DNA of 64,000 bases from Bacteroides xylanisolvens XB1A (GCF_000210075.1 NC_021017.1:2383235-2447234), one strand, 5' to 3'; numbered from the stretch's first letter, positions 9,505 through 18,989 are shown. The notes: a model not told the origin generated them from the sequence alone. Translations and numbers: made by a program.

Positions 9505-9555
9505 TCAAGTCATCGATAATGCCATGGATTCTGCTGCAAGACGGGCGGCAATGTC
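9505..9555 (-). pseudogene. Short relic resembling a GH3 glycosidase gene
   Basis: On the minus strand, 9555-9505 encodes DIAARLAAESMALSMT and then a stop. The core AARLAAESM closely matches AAQLAAESM in the GH3 gene at 21.5-23.8 kb. No other part of a GH3 gene is visible beside it. The most economical reading is a scar of a deleted or rearranged GH3 gene; a chance match over 9 residues is less likely but possible. Confidence 0.4.
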
Positions 9556-9560
9556 TATTG

Positions 9561-10415
9561 TTAGTTAGTAATAGACAGCTCGGTTACCTTATACGGATGT
9601 TTTACTGCCGCATGGGCAGCTTTCTGAGCAACAGCTTTCCTCGCCTCATCCAACCCTTCCGGGGCATAAGGATTCCCGACTACATTGTGTTTGAAGATAC
9701 GTTCGAACCAGGTACAGGCAGCGGTATAACGTCCAATCTTCACATCCAGATGATAGCCGTCCCTGTTCAGATGGTCGCCGATAAAAGAAGTACGGGCATT
9801 CTGTATAGCAGTGCCCGAAGGGATGACAATCTTTATCTTATTCACCTTAGCCGCCTTCTTCACTGCATCGGCAATAGCCTGATACATGGTCAGTTGATTG
9901 CAGTTGTAGTTTTTAAATCCACTATGCTTGGAAGTAGACGCATACGCCCAGGTTTGGTGCAGCATCAGCTTTGTTTTTTTTGGAAGACGTACTTTTACAT
10001 ATTCTATGAGCTCGGGAAGAGAGGCTTCATACGTCTCATACATTCCCGAAAAAGGACTTGCCTGTTGCAGGCTGACATAATCCCAGTCTTCATCTGCCAG
10101 CACCGCTTCCAAAGACATCTTGCCCTTTTCCCGTTTCTTTCCATCCGTACCGATTTTCCGGTAGGCATAGGCAGGAGCATTGTCACGGGCATTTTTCACA
10201 TGACGTTCTAGAGAACAACCGCCGATAAACATATTGCCGATTATGGTTGAAATGCCTTCGGCTTCGGCAAGTTCATGCAGATATTGCTCCACGGCATCCT
10301 GGGAGAAACTGTTGCCGATAGCAAGTATCCTGACCGTTTTTTGCTGCGCATACACTCCTCCGGCAAGAAGGAGCAGTATGCACATACAAATCACTACAAT
10401 CTTATATTGCTTCAT
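9561..10415 (-). CDS. Secreted DUF4886 (SGNH-hydrolase-like) protein
   Basis: A 284-residue protein from the ATG at 10415, with an N-terminal signal peptide ending near VYAQQ. The motif ILAIGNSFSQDAVEQYLHEL near residue 30 is the serine-containing block I (GNSFS) of DUF4886/SGNH-type proteins. The GDHLNRDGYHLD block near residue 220 would supply the catalytic Asp and His. SGNH enzymes in PULs commonly remove acyl groups from glycans; that role is inferred here. It is the last gene of the PUL, 21 bp beyond GH2. Confidence 0.8.
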   Translation of the reverse strand: MKQYKIVVICMCILLLLAGGVYAQQKTVRILAIGNSFSQDAVEQYLHELAEAEGISTIIGNMFIGGCSLERHVKNARDNAPAYAYRKIGTDGKKREKGKMSLEAVLADEDWDYVSLQQASPFSGMYETYEASLPELIEYVKVRLPKKTKLMLHQTWAYASTSKHSGFKNYNCNQLTMYQAIADAVKKAAKVNKIKIVIPSGTAIQNARTSFIGDHLNRDGYHLDVKIGRYTAACTWFERIFKHNVVGNPYAPEGLDEARKAVAQKAAHAAVKHPYKVTELSITN

Positions 10416-10436
10416 CACATTCAAATATAGCTAAAC

Positions 10437-12233
10437 TTATCGGTTATTTCTCTTTTTCATGTAATAATCTCTCATCAGATACCACGCTTTCTTACGCATA
10501 CCCTGGTCGGATATGAGTCCTTTGCGGTTCCAGCCATCCTGATTGGTGGGGTGGAAACGGAACGGCGAACGGAAGTCGAACAGAATCCAGGGAGATACAC
10601 CACGCAGGTTCGGGATATTGTCGAACATACGGATATTATCCCTATACAGACGTGCCTGATATTCCTCACTCCAGGAGCTGACTACATTCTCATCACCAGA
10701 CTGACCGTACAATGCTTCGCCGCCAAATTCCGAGATAATCAACGGTTTGTCCGTCACGACTTCCCATATAGCGTCTTTCGGTTCCACAGGCCACGGATGA
10801 TACCAGCCCATATATTTATTGATAGCTACGACGTCCAGTTGGGAAGTAAAAGAATCTTCCATTACAAAACGCTGTTTTTCGCTATTGAAGTGCACAAGGT
10901 CGAAAGCGGCAACATACAAGCGGGTAGTGTCCAGCTGTTTTCCCGTTTCGAGCAGGGAAGTAAGGAATTCATTCCGTTCTTTGGAAGGCTGTGTTTCATT
11001 GGCAACACCCCAATAACCTACCGCGCAGCGGTTTTGATCGCGCTTAATCATTTCAGAAAGCATCCTCTGCGCTTTCTTACGGGTATCATCGTCTGTAAAA
11101 TCAATGCCTTGCCAAATAGGAATCTCCTGCCAGAGAAGGAAACCCATCTTTTCCGCCAGGCGTACCGTGTACTCATTCTGCGGATAATGAGCCAGGCGAA
11201 TCATGTTCACACCAAGTGCTTTCGCTTCATTTAGCAACATAGCTGCATCGGCTTCCGAGAAAGCACGCCCCATACGTTGCGGGATTTCTTCGTGGAAAGA
11301 GATACAGCACATAAATGTCGGCTTCCCGTTCAGGTAAATATCAGTTCCTTTCACGGTGATATTGCGGAAGCCTATTTGCTCTTCCACGCGGTCGGCACTT
11401 GAAGATACAGTCACGCCATAGAGTTTCGGTTCTTCCGGCGACCAGCGTTGCAGCTTCTTCGCATTCAATACGGTTTCCGCCTTTCCTTCCGCGTCGGTGG
11501 TGAGCTCCGCGTTGATTTTGAGTTCGGGGATGGCAACTGTTACTTTCTCACCTGCCTTTTCATCAGAAAGACGCACACGGGCAATTATCCGGTCGGGAGC
11601 ATTTTTATCCAGTTGGATAAAATAATCTTCTATAAATGTCCGGGGAGTTTTCACCAGCAGCACATCTCTTGTGATGCCGCCATAGTTCCACCAGTCGAAT
11701 GCCATAGCGGGAATGGCGTCTTTGGTACGGCGGTTGTTCACTTCTACCGCCAGGAAGTTGTCACCGTCTTTCAACAGGTCTGTCACTTCCACTTGAAAAG
11801 GAGTAAAACCGCCTTCGTGCTCTGCTATCTCTTTTCCGTTCAGGTAGACTTTGCAACGATAGCTGACAGCACCGAAATAAAGGAACTGGCGTTTGTCTGC
11901 CAAGCGTTTGGCATCAAAGTGACGAGCATACCATACAGTGCCTTCGTAATACTTCAATTCGGGCGATTGAGAGTTCCAGTCACCCGGAACATTAAGACGC
12001 AACCCGCCTTCAAACGCGTATTCGTAGAAATCAATATTTCCTTCCGGTTGCCGGTTCTCATAGATTTTCATCCGTTGCCCCTGGTCGTACAGGTCGATGA
12101 TAGCATTCCATTTACCATTCAGCGAATGGATGTTGCGACCATATACATTCGTTATCAGCTCCTGTGCCGCAACGCTTCCAGCAAAAACGATTAGCAACAA
12201 TAGACATAGACTTAATTTCTCACCTGTTTTCAT
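10437..12233 (-). CDS. Glycoside hydrolase family 2 protein (beta-galactosidase/beta-glucuronidase type)
   Basis: A 598-residue periplasmic enzyme with a signal peptide ending near VAAQE. An N-terminal sugar-binding jelly-roll (about residues 25-200) and an immunoglobulin-like domain precede the catalytic barrel. The acid/base is Glu413 in GVANETQ and the nucleophile is Glu502 in ISEFGGEA. At about 600 residues it is nearer to beta-glucuronidases than to the 1000-residue LacZ type. It probably removes a terminal beta-linked hexose or hexuronic acid from the PUL's glycan. Substrate cannot be fixed from sequence. Confidence 0.9.
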   Translation of the reverse strand: MKTGEKLSLCLLLLIVFAGSVAAQELITNVYGRNIHSLNGKWNAIIDLYDQGQRMKIYENRQPEGNIDFYEYAFEGGLRLNVPGDWNSQSPELKYYEGTVWYARHFDAKRLADKRQFLYFGAVSYRCKVYLNGKEIAEHEGGFTPFQVEVTDLLKDGDNFLAVEVNNRRTKDAIPAMAFDWWNYGGITRDVLLVKTPRTFIEDYFIQLDKNAPDRIIARVRLSDEKAGEKVTVAIPELKINAELTTDAEGKAETVLNAKKLQRWSPEEPKLYGVTVSSSADRVEEQIGFRNITVKGTDIYLNGKPTFMCCISFHEEIPQRMGRAFSEADAAMLLNEAKALGVNMIRLAHYPQNEYTVRLAEKMGFLLWQEIPIWQGIDFTDDDTRKKAQRMLSEMIKRDQNRCAVGYWGVANETQPSKERNEFLTSLLETGKQLDTTRLYVAAFDLVHFNSEKQRFVMEDSFTSQLDVVAINKYMGWYHPWPVEPKDAIWEVVTDKPLIISEFGGEALYGQSGDENVVSSWSEEYQARLYRDNIRMFDNIPNLRGVSPWILFDFRSPFRFHPTNQDGWNRKGLISDQGMRKKAWYLMRDYYMKKRNNR

Positions 12234-12273
12234 TTAAGTATGTTGTTATAATTAGTGTATATAATAAGTTCAG

Positions 12274-12348
12274 GCACGGATTATACGGATTTCATGGTTT
12301 TTAGAATAGAATAGGTAAAACAACAGTGTTAATCCGTGTAATCCGTGC
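12274..12348. repeat. Inverted repeat between GH2 and the CE7 gene
   Basis: GCACGGATTATACGGATTT at 12274-12292 is answered by AATCCGTGTAATCCGTGC at 12331-12348. The arms are complementary over about 17 bp with one mismatch, and each arm also contains an internal ATCCGTG duplication. The second arm touches the stop codon of the upstream gene, so it may act as a processing or attenuation hairpin within the operon. Confidence 0.65.
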
Positions 12349-13646
12349 TATTTCGATTTATTTTTCAGGAAATTCATTACCCAGTTCCAGGCTGCGCTCC
12401 ACTGTTCGGCATAGGCATAATGAGCGGTCGTCTCAGCTACAAACAGCTCTTTCGGAGCATTAATCACGTTGTAAGCGGAGTAAGTGGTGGTAGGCGGACA
12501 GACCATATCATTATAACCAAAAGTATAGAATCCCGGAACTTTGACCTGTCGGGCAAAATTCACCACATCAAAATACTGAACGGTTTTAATCTTTTCCGGT
12601 GTCCGGTTCTTCTCATCCTTCAACATATGCGGCCAACCGCCTGCACGACCGTGGGTATAACCCGCCATATCACACAAGGCTGGATAGAAAGAAACCAATC
12701 CCTTGACACGATCATCGAGTCCGGCAATCACAATGGAAAGCGCACCGCCCTGGCTTCCTCCAAAGGTCGCCAGATTACCATTGAATTCGGGAAGTGTGTA
12801 AATGAAATCAATGGCTCTCACACAGCCTGTATAAACCCGTTTGTAATAGTACTTGTCCCGATTGTCCATATTGAACGAGTGGTAATTCTTCAAAGCTCCG
12901 TTATAAAGCCGATGATACACATCTCCCGTCAGGTTGACCGGAATGCCGTGAATACCGATTTCCAGAATGATAAAACCTTTTCCGGCACGTTCGGCTTCTC
13001 CGTTATAGGCACGGATACCTGCCCCCGGCACTTTCAGAATCGCCGGATATTTCCCGGAAGCCTTCGGAACACAAAGGATGCCGTACATACGGGACGCATA
13101 GTCATTGTTCGCGAAGGAGACATGATATACGTTCACCTTATCTGTGCACCTTTCCGGCAGTAAAGTCATTATCGGTTCCAGTGCCCACTTTTCTGCGGCT
13201 TCTTTGGTGCTTTTCCAAAATTCCAGAAAGTCGGCGGGCAACGGAGTGGTCGGTTGTAATTTCTCAGGAGAGAAGCCGACGGTAGCCACGCCTTCATACT
13301 CACGCCCTTGGCAAGTGACGAAAGCGCGGCAACGCAGGAATCCTTCTTTTTTCATAGTCCCTGCGTTAATTTCAAGCTTTTCATTCTTCAAAGGCTGTTT
13401 GCCTGTCTGATGAGGTTTCATCATGTCTTCCGAAATCTCATAGCGCACTTCCAGATTATCCTGCGGGATATTGCATTTCAATACCACTACTTTGAATTTC
13501 ACTTTTTCTCCCGGTTTATACAGCCAATTGGTGTGGTCGGGAGTGACCTGCACTTGAACCAGTCTTTCCTGTGGCTGCCCCCATGCAACTATCTGCATGG
13601 AGACAAATACTATCAGGAAAAGAAGAAAACGTACACTTTTTATCAT
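12348..13646 (-). CDS. Secreted acetyl-xylan-esterase-like protein (AXE1 family, CE7)
   Basis: A 432-residue protein with a signal peptide and an N-terminal beta-sandwich domain of about 120 residues. The alpha/beta-hydrolase domain follows. The nucleophile is Ser298 in GGSQGG; Asp380 (GYNDMVCPP) and His409 (TAHYAY) complete a catalytic triad. CE7 enzymes deacetylate plant polysaccharides and oligosaccharides. Within this PUL it would clear acetyl groups that block the exo-glycosidases; the actual acetylated sugar is unknown. Confidence 0.88.
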   Translation of the reverse strand: MIKSVRFLLFLIVFVSMQIVAWGQPQERLVQVQVTPDHTNWLYKPGEKVKFKVVVLKCNIPQDNLEVRYEISEDMMKPHQTGKQPLKNEKLEINAGTMKKEGFLRCRAFVTCQGREYEGVATVGFSPEKLQPTTPLPADFLEFWKSTKEAAEKWALEPIMTLLPERCTDKVNVYHVSFANNDYASRMYGILCVPKASGKYPAILKVPGAGIRAYNGEAERAGKGFIILEIGIHGIPVNLTGDVYHRLYNGALKNYHSFNMDNRDKYYYKRVYTGCVRAIDFIYTLPEFNGNLATFGGSQGGALSIVIAGLDDRVKGLVSFYPALCDMAGYTHGRAGGWPHMLKDEKNRTPEKIKTVQYFDVVNFARQVKVPGFYTFGYNDMVCPPTTTYSAYNVINAPKELFVAETTAHYAYAEQWSAAWNWVMNFLKNKSK

Positions 13647-13674
13647 AGTTCCCTATTTTATTTCATTTGTCATT

Positions 13675-13806
13675 GCTATATTAATATTCCATTTATCAGC
13701 TATTAATACCCATTGTCTCAACTATTAATACCTATCCGCCCAACTATTAATACCTGACAACTCAACTATTAACATCCAACAGCAGAGATATTAATGCTCC
13801 TCTCCA
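13675..13806. repeat. Six tandem 22-bp units with core CTATTAATACC
   Basis: Units begin at 13675, 13697, 13719, 13741, 13763 and 13785, exactly 22 bp apart. The core CAACTATTAATACC is best kept in the third and fourth units and degenerates outward, while the remaining 8-9 bp differ in every unit. The array lies in the 234-bp gap between GH36 and CE7, upstream of CE7/GH2/DUF4886. It looks like a protein-binding array on one face of the helix. Confidence 0.8.
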
Positions 13807-13880
13807 CACATCATAACACTCTGCGAATCAGAAGTTAACACATCATTCGTGATTAGCGTAAAATGCAGATAGCCGCCTTT

Positions 13881-15947
13881 TTATGGTTTTACTTCGTATT
13901 GATAGAGTGCAAAAGAGTTCTTGTCATTTAGCTCGAAACTTACTCTACCCTGTGCGACGACTTTTGCAGCAAACTTCTTGCCACTTCCCATCACAGGAGT
14001 AAAAGTAACTTTCTTACCCTCAGGAAGCCAAGTGTCAATAGTCCCCCTGGCTTGCTCATTATCTTCGCGGTAAACCACAAGATAGCCTTGCGTGCCGGAG
14101 ACGGTCGATTGGAATCCTGTCCACGAACGTCCCGAAGGTTCTTCACCAATAGGCAGTATGACGCCTTGATGAAACCGGAGTTGCAAAGGTTGGTATTTCT
14201 TGAGCAGAGATGCCGTAATATAAGCCTCTTCGGGCAGGTTCGAAGCCTCCATCCAAGCCAACGGCTGCGCCGCCAAGGTGATGGCAAAGAGGTAATCGAA
14301 ACTGTAACGGGCGGGGGCAAAAGGGTCGGCAGCGTCATACTTGTCGGCATTGCGCCATTTATTAAGGAACTCTATCTGCATCTTCTCCGCCGGTACATAG
14401 CGAGACAGCATCCAGAGGTTGCGCAAGGTGCGATAAGGGTAATAGTTGCCCCAATCGGTATAGCGGTTTTCCAAGAAGATGTTGCCGTACTCGTTCATAT
14501 AGTGATACCCACCGCGACGACCGGCAGTGGCATCGAGGTTGAAAATCACTTCATAGTTGGTTTGCTCCAACACGGTATCAAACAGTCGGCGTAGATTCTG
14601 TTCAGCTGTCTTGGTAGGTATCTGCAGGCCGTCTATCTTAAAACAGCAGATGCCGTACTTCTTATAAAGTCCGATAATGGCTTGCGCATCTTTTTGCCAA
14701 TCGGCAAAATCATTCTGTATGCTGGGATTGAACCATAATCCGATGCGAATACCCAATTTCTTGCCTTTCTCTACAATAGGTTTCAGCCCATGAGGGAACT
14801 TTGTGGGGTTGGGCGTCCAGTAATCGCCACTTTTCCAGATATCCTTAAAACTACCTCCGGCAGTCTTCGAGTTAGGGCTTTTTCCGCTCTGCCAGCCATC
14901 GTCCAGTTGAAAGAGGGTAATGCCCATGCGTGCGGCACGGTCTAGTTCTGCCAGACAGAAAGCCTCATCTATTTTGGCATCCTGGCTACGGTCGCCCCAG
15001 GTATTGAGCATAATCATCTCATCCTGTGCGGCGGTGTGGTGGCGCAGTTGTTTCTGATAGAGGCGCAGGGCAGTAAGCGCTTCTTGCTCGCCACCGGTAT
15101 AGATGCCGGTAACGCATCCATAAACGCGGGTCCAGCTATCCGGCTTTACATCATGAGACGCAATGCCCAGCCCCACTACCATAAAATCACTAAAGTCCGC
15201 CACGAAGTCAGAACCCGGATAATGTAATTGGGTACTGCTGCTAGGAGCCTCTTTCAAAAAAAAGAAGCCTTGACGCGTAACTACGTCATGAGCAAAAAGC
15301 AAATTACCACGATACGTATTGCGACGGTAAGGAAGCCAGGTACGCCCGGTCACCAGATTGTCGTTCCAATCGGTGTAGTCGAAAAACTCGATTGTGCGGG
15401 CACTCCAATGATTGCCGGATAGTTGCAACCTGTCGAGCGTGGGAGTTTTCACCCCCGTAGCCATATCGGCCGTGTGCTCTATATTTTTGCGGTCGGCGTT
15501 AGAGCGGTTATCCTCCTTATTCTGATAAAGTTCCACTTGCCCTTTCAGATAGGTGTCGCAAGCAATGGCGGGACAGTCTGCATAAATGCGATAGCGACGC
15601 TCTATATTCAGCGAACCGATAGTGCAAGCCACGGTAGCCTGCAGATAACTGGCGTGGATGCCGTTCGTCGGTATCTCGTTCACGGTAAGTGTAGCATCCG
15701 TAGGGATACCTTTCACAATCGAGAAATCGGGTTGTTTGCCCTGTGCCGGAATGGTTTTTCCGTGTTGCTTGTCAGTAAGGCTGATGGTAACAGGCGCACC
15801 GTTATTCCACAGCATGGCGCGTTCCATATAGTTATTGCCCATACGTAGCGTGTCACCTTTCAGAAAAGCGTAATACTGTTGTCCTCCCCAAAGCGGCAAG
15901 GTACATATTGCCGATAGAAATATCGTAATAATATTTTTTTTGCTCAT
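13881..15947 (-). CDS. Alpha-galactosidase-like glycoside hydrolase (GH36/GH27 clan D)
   Basis: A 688-residue secreted enzyme. I take the ATG at 15947 (MSKKNI, followed by a signal peptide), because the longer frame overlaps the upstream gene. An N-terminal beta-sandwich is followed by a barrel containing FQLDDGWQ. The nucleophile is Asp439 in CFKIDG, and Asp498 in RYTDWGNYY is the likely acid/base. A C-terminal beta domain closes the protein. Clan D enzymes remove terminal alpha-galactose, and some members act on alpha-N-acetylgalactosamine. It follows the FAD oxidoreductase gene by 7 bp, so the two are co-transcribed. Confidence 0.88.
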   Translation of the reverse strand: MSKKNIITIFLSAICTLPLWGGQQYYAFLKGDTLRMGNNYMERAMLWNNGAPVTISLTDKQHGKTIPAQGKQPDFSIVKGIPTDATLTVNEIPTNGIHASYLQATVACTIGSLNIERRYRIYADCPAIACDTYLKGQVELYQNKEDNRSNADRKNIEHTADMATGVKTPTLDRLQLSGNHWSARTIEFFDYTDWNDNLVTGRTWLPYRRNTYRGNLLFAHDVVTRQGFFFLKEAPSSSTQLHYPGSDFVADFSDFMVVGLGIASHDVKPDSWTRVYGCVTGIYTGGEQEALTALRLYQKQLRHHTAAQDEMIMLNTWGDRSQDAKIDEAFCLAELDRAARMGITLFQLDDGWQSGKSPNSKTAGGSFKDIWKSGDYWTPNPTKFPHGLKPIVEKGKKLGIRIGLWFNPSIQNDFADWQKDAQAIIGLYKKYGICCFKIDGLQIPTKTAEQNLRRLFDTVLEQTNYEVIFNLDATAGRRGGYHYMNEYGNIFLENRYTDWGNYYPYRTLRNLWMLSRYVPAEKMQIEFLNKWRNADKYDAADPFAPARYSFDYLFAITLAAQPLAWMEASNLPEEAYITASLLKKYQPLQLRFHQGVILPIGEEPSGRSWTGFQSTVSGTQGYLVVYREDNEQARGTIDTWLPEGKKVTFTPVMGSGKKFAAKVVAQGRVSFELNDKNSFALYQYEVKP

Positions 15948-15954
15948 AGTTTGT

Positions 15955-17823
15955 CTACGGTTTGATGTAAGCTCCCGGAACTTCCAACAATTTGTTGGGT
16001 TCGTTGAAGCGTTGGTTATCGGGCACATCGCGTTTGCCCAGACCCGCTTGCATAAGTTGCTTCAGTTCCGGCAGGTGATGATGATAGATGTCGCGCGGCT
16101 CTACACGATGCTTGTGGCAGAGTCCGGCTGCCATACCTACTACTTCACCCATCATGCCGGTAGTACGCATCACACGTACCGTACCCAAAGCTACATGGGT
16201 GCAGCTCATATTGCGGCCTGCCATAAAGAGGTTGTCCACATTGCGAGAATAGAGGCAGCGATAGGGAACGGCATAAGGATGAATCCAACGATGCACCGTA
16301 GCCGACTTGAATTCATTGCCGGGAAAACGTACACTATTCACGCTGTCGGGGAAGTGAAGGTCGATGCTCCAGGTAGTGGTGAACGAAGCATCCTCGTGCG
16401 CCACATTCTTGTCTATATCGTCCTGTGACAGTACGTAGTCGCCCAAGAGACGGCGTGATTCACGTTTGCCTGAAACATACGCCACCCAGTCGAGGGAACG
16501 GTTGGCATACTTCTTATGGTCTTTATAGTGATTTTTCAGATAGCTCCAGTTGGAATATATCACCAAAAGTCCATAGTCGCGTACACGTTCAGCTTCGCTG
16601 ACTTGATTGCGGTTCATACCTGTTTCCCATTTCCACTCGCCCATGGTTACAGGCTCACAGTTTTCAGCGTCAAAGCGCACGCCATATTCAAAATGAGGGA
16701 ATGAGGTTTTCTTCTTCATGTCCTTGCTATACCATTGTATAGAGGCGCCCATGACCAATGAGTCGGGCTGTTCGGGAGCAAGGCTCTCGCCATATTCATC
16801 GCGACCTTCACGTCCCATAGCCCAATCGGCACCGGCTAAATAGCCTATGGTAGCGTCGCCTGTGCAGTCGCTAAAGAGAGGAGCGGTAAGTTCGGTTTGT
16901 TCGCCCGTCTCGATATGCTGGATAGTGACTGACGCAATGCGGTCTGCTTGCATCTTCACGGCTACCGCACGCTGAGAAGCATAAAGAGTAATGTTCTTTT
17001 CGGCATCTATGAAGTCTTCTTTCTTCTGGTCTTCGTAGTAGTCACCCGGTTGTGCATTACCGGAACGTTCATGACCGAACTCACGTATCATACGCCCCAA
17101 TCCCTGATTAGGCCCCATTTCAATAATACCGCCGAGATGTACACGAATCTCTGACGAGTTATTGCCGCCCAATACAGGACGGTCGTTCACTAGTGCCACC
17201 TTACAGCCTAACCGGGCGGCCGATGCGGCAGCACACATTCCGGCTATTCCCCCTCCTACTACCACAAAGTCGTATTGATGAGCGGGTACCGTCTGTTGTT
17301 GTCGCAAGCGGGTACGAAGTGCGGCTGTCTCTGCCGCATCCCAGGTAGCAGGCTGCGTGTTCGCATCGGTCGTAAGGTAAATGGCATCGCAACGACCATC
17401 GAAACCGGTGAGGTCTTTCAGGGCAAGGGTGGTAGTCCCTGCTTTCAATACTGTCTTTCCGGCAAATTGCCATTGCCAGGAATTACCGGTATGTCCTAAT
17501 GTAGCTTTCAGCAATTTGCCGCCTAAAGCCAGGCGGAACTTTCCGGGGCCCTCGGCATCGGTCCAAGGTGAAGTCCAGTTGTAGGTACGGGCATATACGT
17601 AGTAAGTGCCCGCCTGGGGAATGTTGATTTCTGCCGTAGCATCCGCCACAGGGATGCCCATGCCATGTGCCATGAGATAGGGCGAACCCATTTGATCCAT
17701 GAACTGCTGGTCGAGCACCCAGCCGCCTCGCTGGCTGAAACTTTCAGCTTCGATGAGCAGTTCTTCGGCTACAGCCACAAGGCTACAGGCTACGGCTATG
17801 CATGTCAATAAGAATTTTTTCAT
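15955..17823 (-). CDS. Secreted FAD-dependent oxidoreductase with N-terminal carbohydrate-binding-like domain
   Basis: A 622-residue protein with a signal peptide ending near AVAEE. Residues 25-150 form a beta-sandwich of the kind seen in golvesin/CBM-like modules (AGTYYVYARTYNW). The dinucleotide site VVVGGGIAGMCAAASAARLG begins near residue 186, and the rest fits the FAD_oxidored family (PF12831), including CTGDATIGYLAGADWAMGR. This family is frequent in Bacteroides glycan loci but poorly characterised. Some sugar oxidoreductases make 3-keto glycosides ahead of eliminative cleavage, which is a reasonable idea here but unproven. How a periplasmic flavoprotein would dispose of electrons is unclear. 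Confidence 0.85.
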   Translation of the reverse strand: MKKFLLTCIAVACSLVAVAEELLIEAESFSQRGGWVLDQQFMDQMGSPYLMAHGMGIPVADATAEINIPQAGTYYVYARTYNWTSPWTDAEGPGKFRLALGGKLLKATLGHTGNSWQWQFAGKTVLKAGTTTLALKDLTGFDGRCDAIYLTTDANTQPATWDAAETAALRTRLRQQQTVPAHQYDFVVVGGGIAGMCAAASAARLGCKVALVNDRPVLGGNNSSEIRVHLGGIIEMGPNQGLGRMIREFGHERSGNAQPGDYYEDQKKEDFIDAEKNITLYASQRAVAVKMQADRIASVTIQHIETGEQTELTAPLFSDCTGDATIGYLAGADWAMGREGRDEYGESLAPEQPDSLVMGASIQWYSKDMKKKTSFPHFEYGVRFDAENCEPVTMGEWKWETGMNRNQVSEAERVRDYGLLVIYSNWSYLKNHYKDHKKYANRSLDWVAYVSGKRESRRLLGDYVLSQDDIDKNVAHEDASFTTTWSIDLHFPDSVNSVRFPGNEFKSATVHRWIHPYAVPYRCLYSRNVDNLFMAGRNMSCTHVALGTVRVMRTTGMMGEVVGMAAGLCHKHRVEPRDIYHHHLPELKQLMQAGLGKRDVPDNQRFNEPNKLLEVPGAYIKP

Positions 17824-17876
17824 CACAGTACAGCGTTTTTATGATTATTGTCTACTATCTTCACAGAGGGAACAGA

Positions 17877-18989
17877 TTATCTCGCCATTTTATAAATTTC
17901 ATTGCCTGCCATCAAAAAAGCACCAACTCCATAAACCTCCGTCATGTCACGAGTCACTTTCTTCGGATCGGCACCGATTTGCTGCACATAACCCAGTTTC
18001 CCATTCGGTTCCACAGCCGAGACTAATGCATTCCAGCCTTTTATCATTACAGGAAGATAAATTTCCTTATCCAATAAACCTTCGTTTATTCCATAAGCAA
18101 TGGAATAGACAATGAAAGTAGTGCAACTCGTTTCCGGTGATGGATAAGAGGCAGGATCCAAGAGACTGGCATGCCAAAAACCGTCCGGATGCTGCAATCC
18201 GGCAACACGTGTAGCCAGTTTTACAAATAATTCCTCATAGAATTTGCGGTTCTTATCTTTCTTGGGCAGTTCCTTTAATATTTCAACCAGACCACCAAGC
18301 ACCCAACCGTTGCCACGTCCCCAAAAGACTTTCTTGCCATTGGCTTCGCGCTTATCAAAATAACGCCAGTCACGGTAGAACAAGTTTTCTTCTTTATCGA
18401 ACAGGTAATCATAAGTCGCTTTATACTCACGATTCATAAATTTGATATATTTTTTCTCTCCGGTCAGCATATACAGTTTGGCATATACAGGGGGAGCCAT
18501 AAAGAGAGCATCACACCAAGTCCAACGTTCCAAGGTCTTTAAGTCTCCCTCCACCAGCTTGAAACTGCCTTCGGACGGATGATTGACAATCCATTCCGTA
18601 CGGGCGAGCGTAGGGATAATCATTGCTTCGTCTTTGTACTTGCGGTATAAATCCAAAAAGGACTGTGATACAGCGATGTCATCAGCATGGTAAAACCGTT
18701 TGTCCGGCTGCCAACAATTCCGCCGCCCGATACGAGTCAGCCACTTATAATATGTATCATCATTGTCTTCTTTTTCAGCCAATTCTGCCCAATCCACCAT
18801 GCCGACATAAAGAGCACCTTGCGGCCAGTTCAAGTCGTCATGTTCAGGAGCGGGGTGTGGATTGGCAATCTGCCAATCCGCCACCTTTCGCATAATAGAC
18901 TTTATTTCTGCTTTTTGAAAAGGAATCTCTGTTGCCATTATAAAAACGGAACATAACAGAGACGCTCCCAATAAAAGTGTTTTTTTCAT
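17877..18989 (-). CDS. Unsaturated glucuronyl/rhamnogalacturonyl hydrolase (GH105)
   Basis: A 370-residue secreted (alpha/alpha)6-barrel enzyme with a signal peptide. The candidate general acid is Asp160 in WTWCDALFMAPP, matching the catalytic aspartate of YteR, and YHADDIAVSQ (residues 100-109) is the second conserved aspartate segment. GRGNGWVLGGL is a further family signature. GH105 enzymes add water to the double bond of 4,5-unsaturated uronic acids left by polysaccharide lyases. No lyase is encoded in this locus, so the unsaturated substrate must come from elsewhere or the enzyme has drifted in specificity. Confidence 0.88.
   Translation of the reverse strand: MKKTLLLGASLLCSVFIMATEIPFQKAEIKSIMRKVADWQIANPHPAPEHDDLNWPQGALYVGMVDWAELAEKEDNDDTYYKWLTRIGRRNCWQPDKRFYHADDIAVSQSFLDLYRKYKDEAMIIPTLARTEWIVNHPSEGSFKLVEGDLKTLERWTWCDALFMAPPVYAKLYMLTGEKKYIKFMNREYKATYDYLFDKEENLFYRDWRYFDKREANGKKVFWGRGNGWVLGGLVEILKELPKKDKNRKFYEELFVKLATRVAGLQHPDGFWHASLLDPASYPSPETSCTTFIVYSIAYGINEGLLDKEIYLPVMIKGWNALVSAVEPNGKLGYVQQIGADPKKVTRDMTEVYGVGAFLMAGNEIYKMAR

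Noticed and set aside
9519..12194. Long plus-strand frames opposite the DUF4886 and GH2 genes
   Set aside because: They are shadows of secreted enzymes with clear signal peptides and catalytic motifs on the minus strand.
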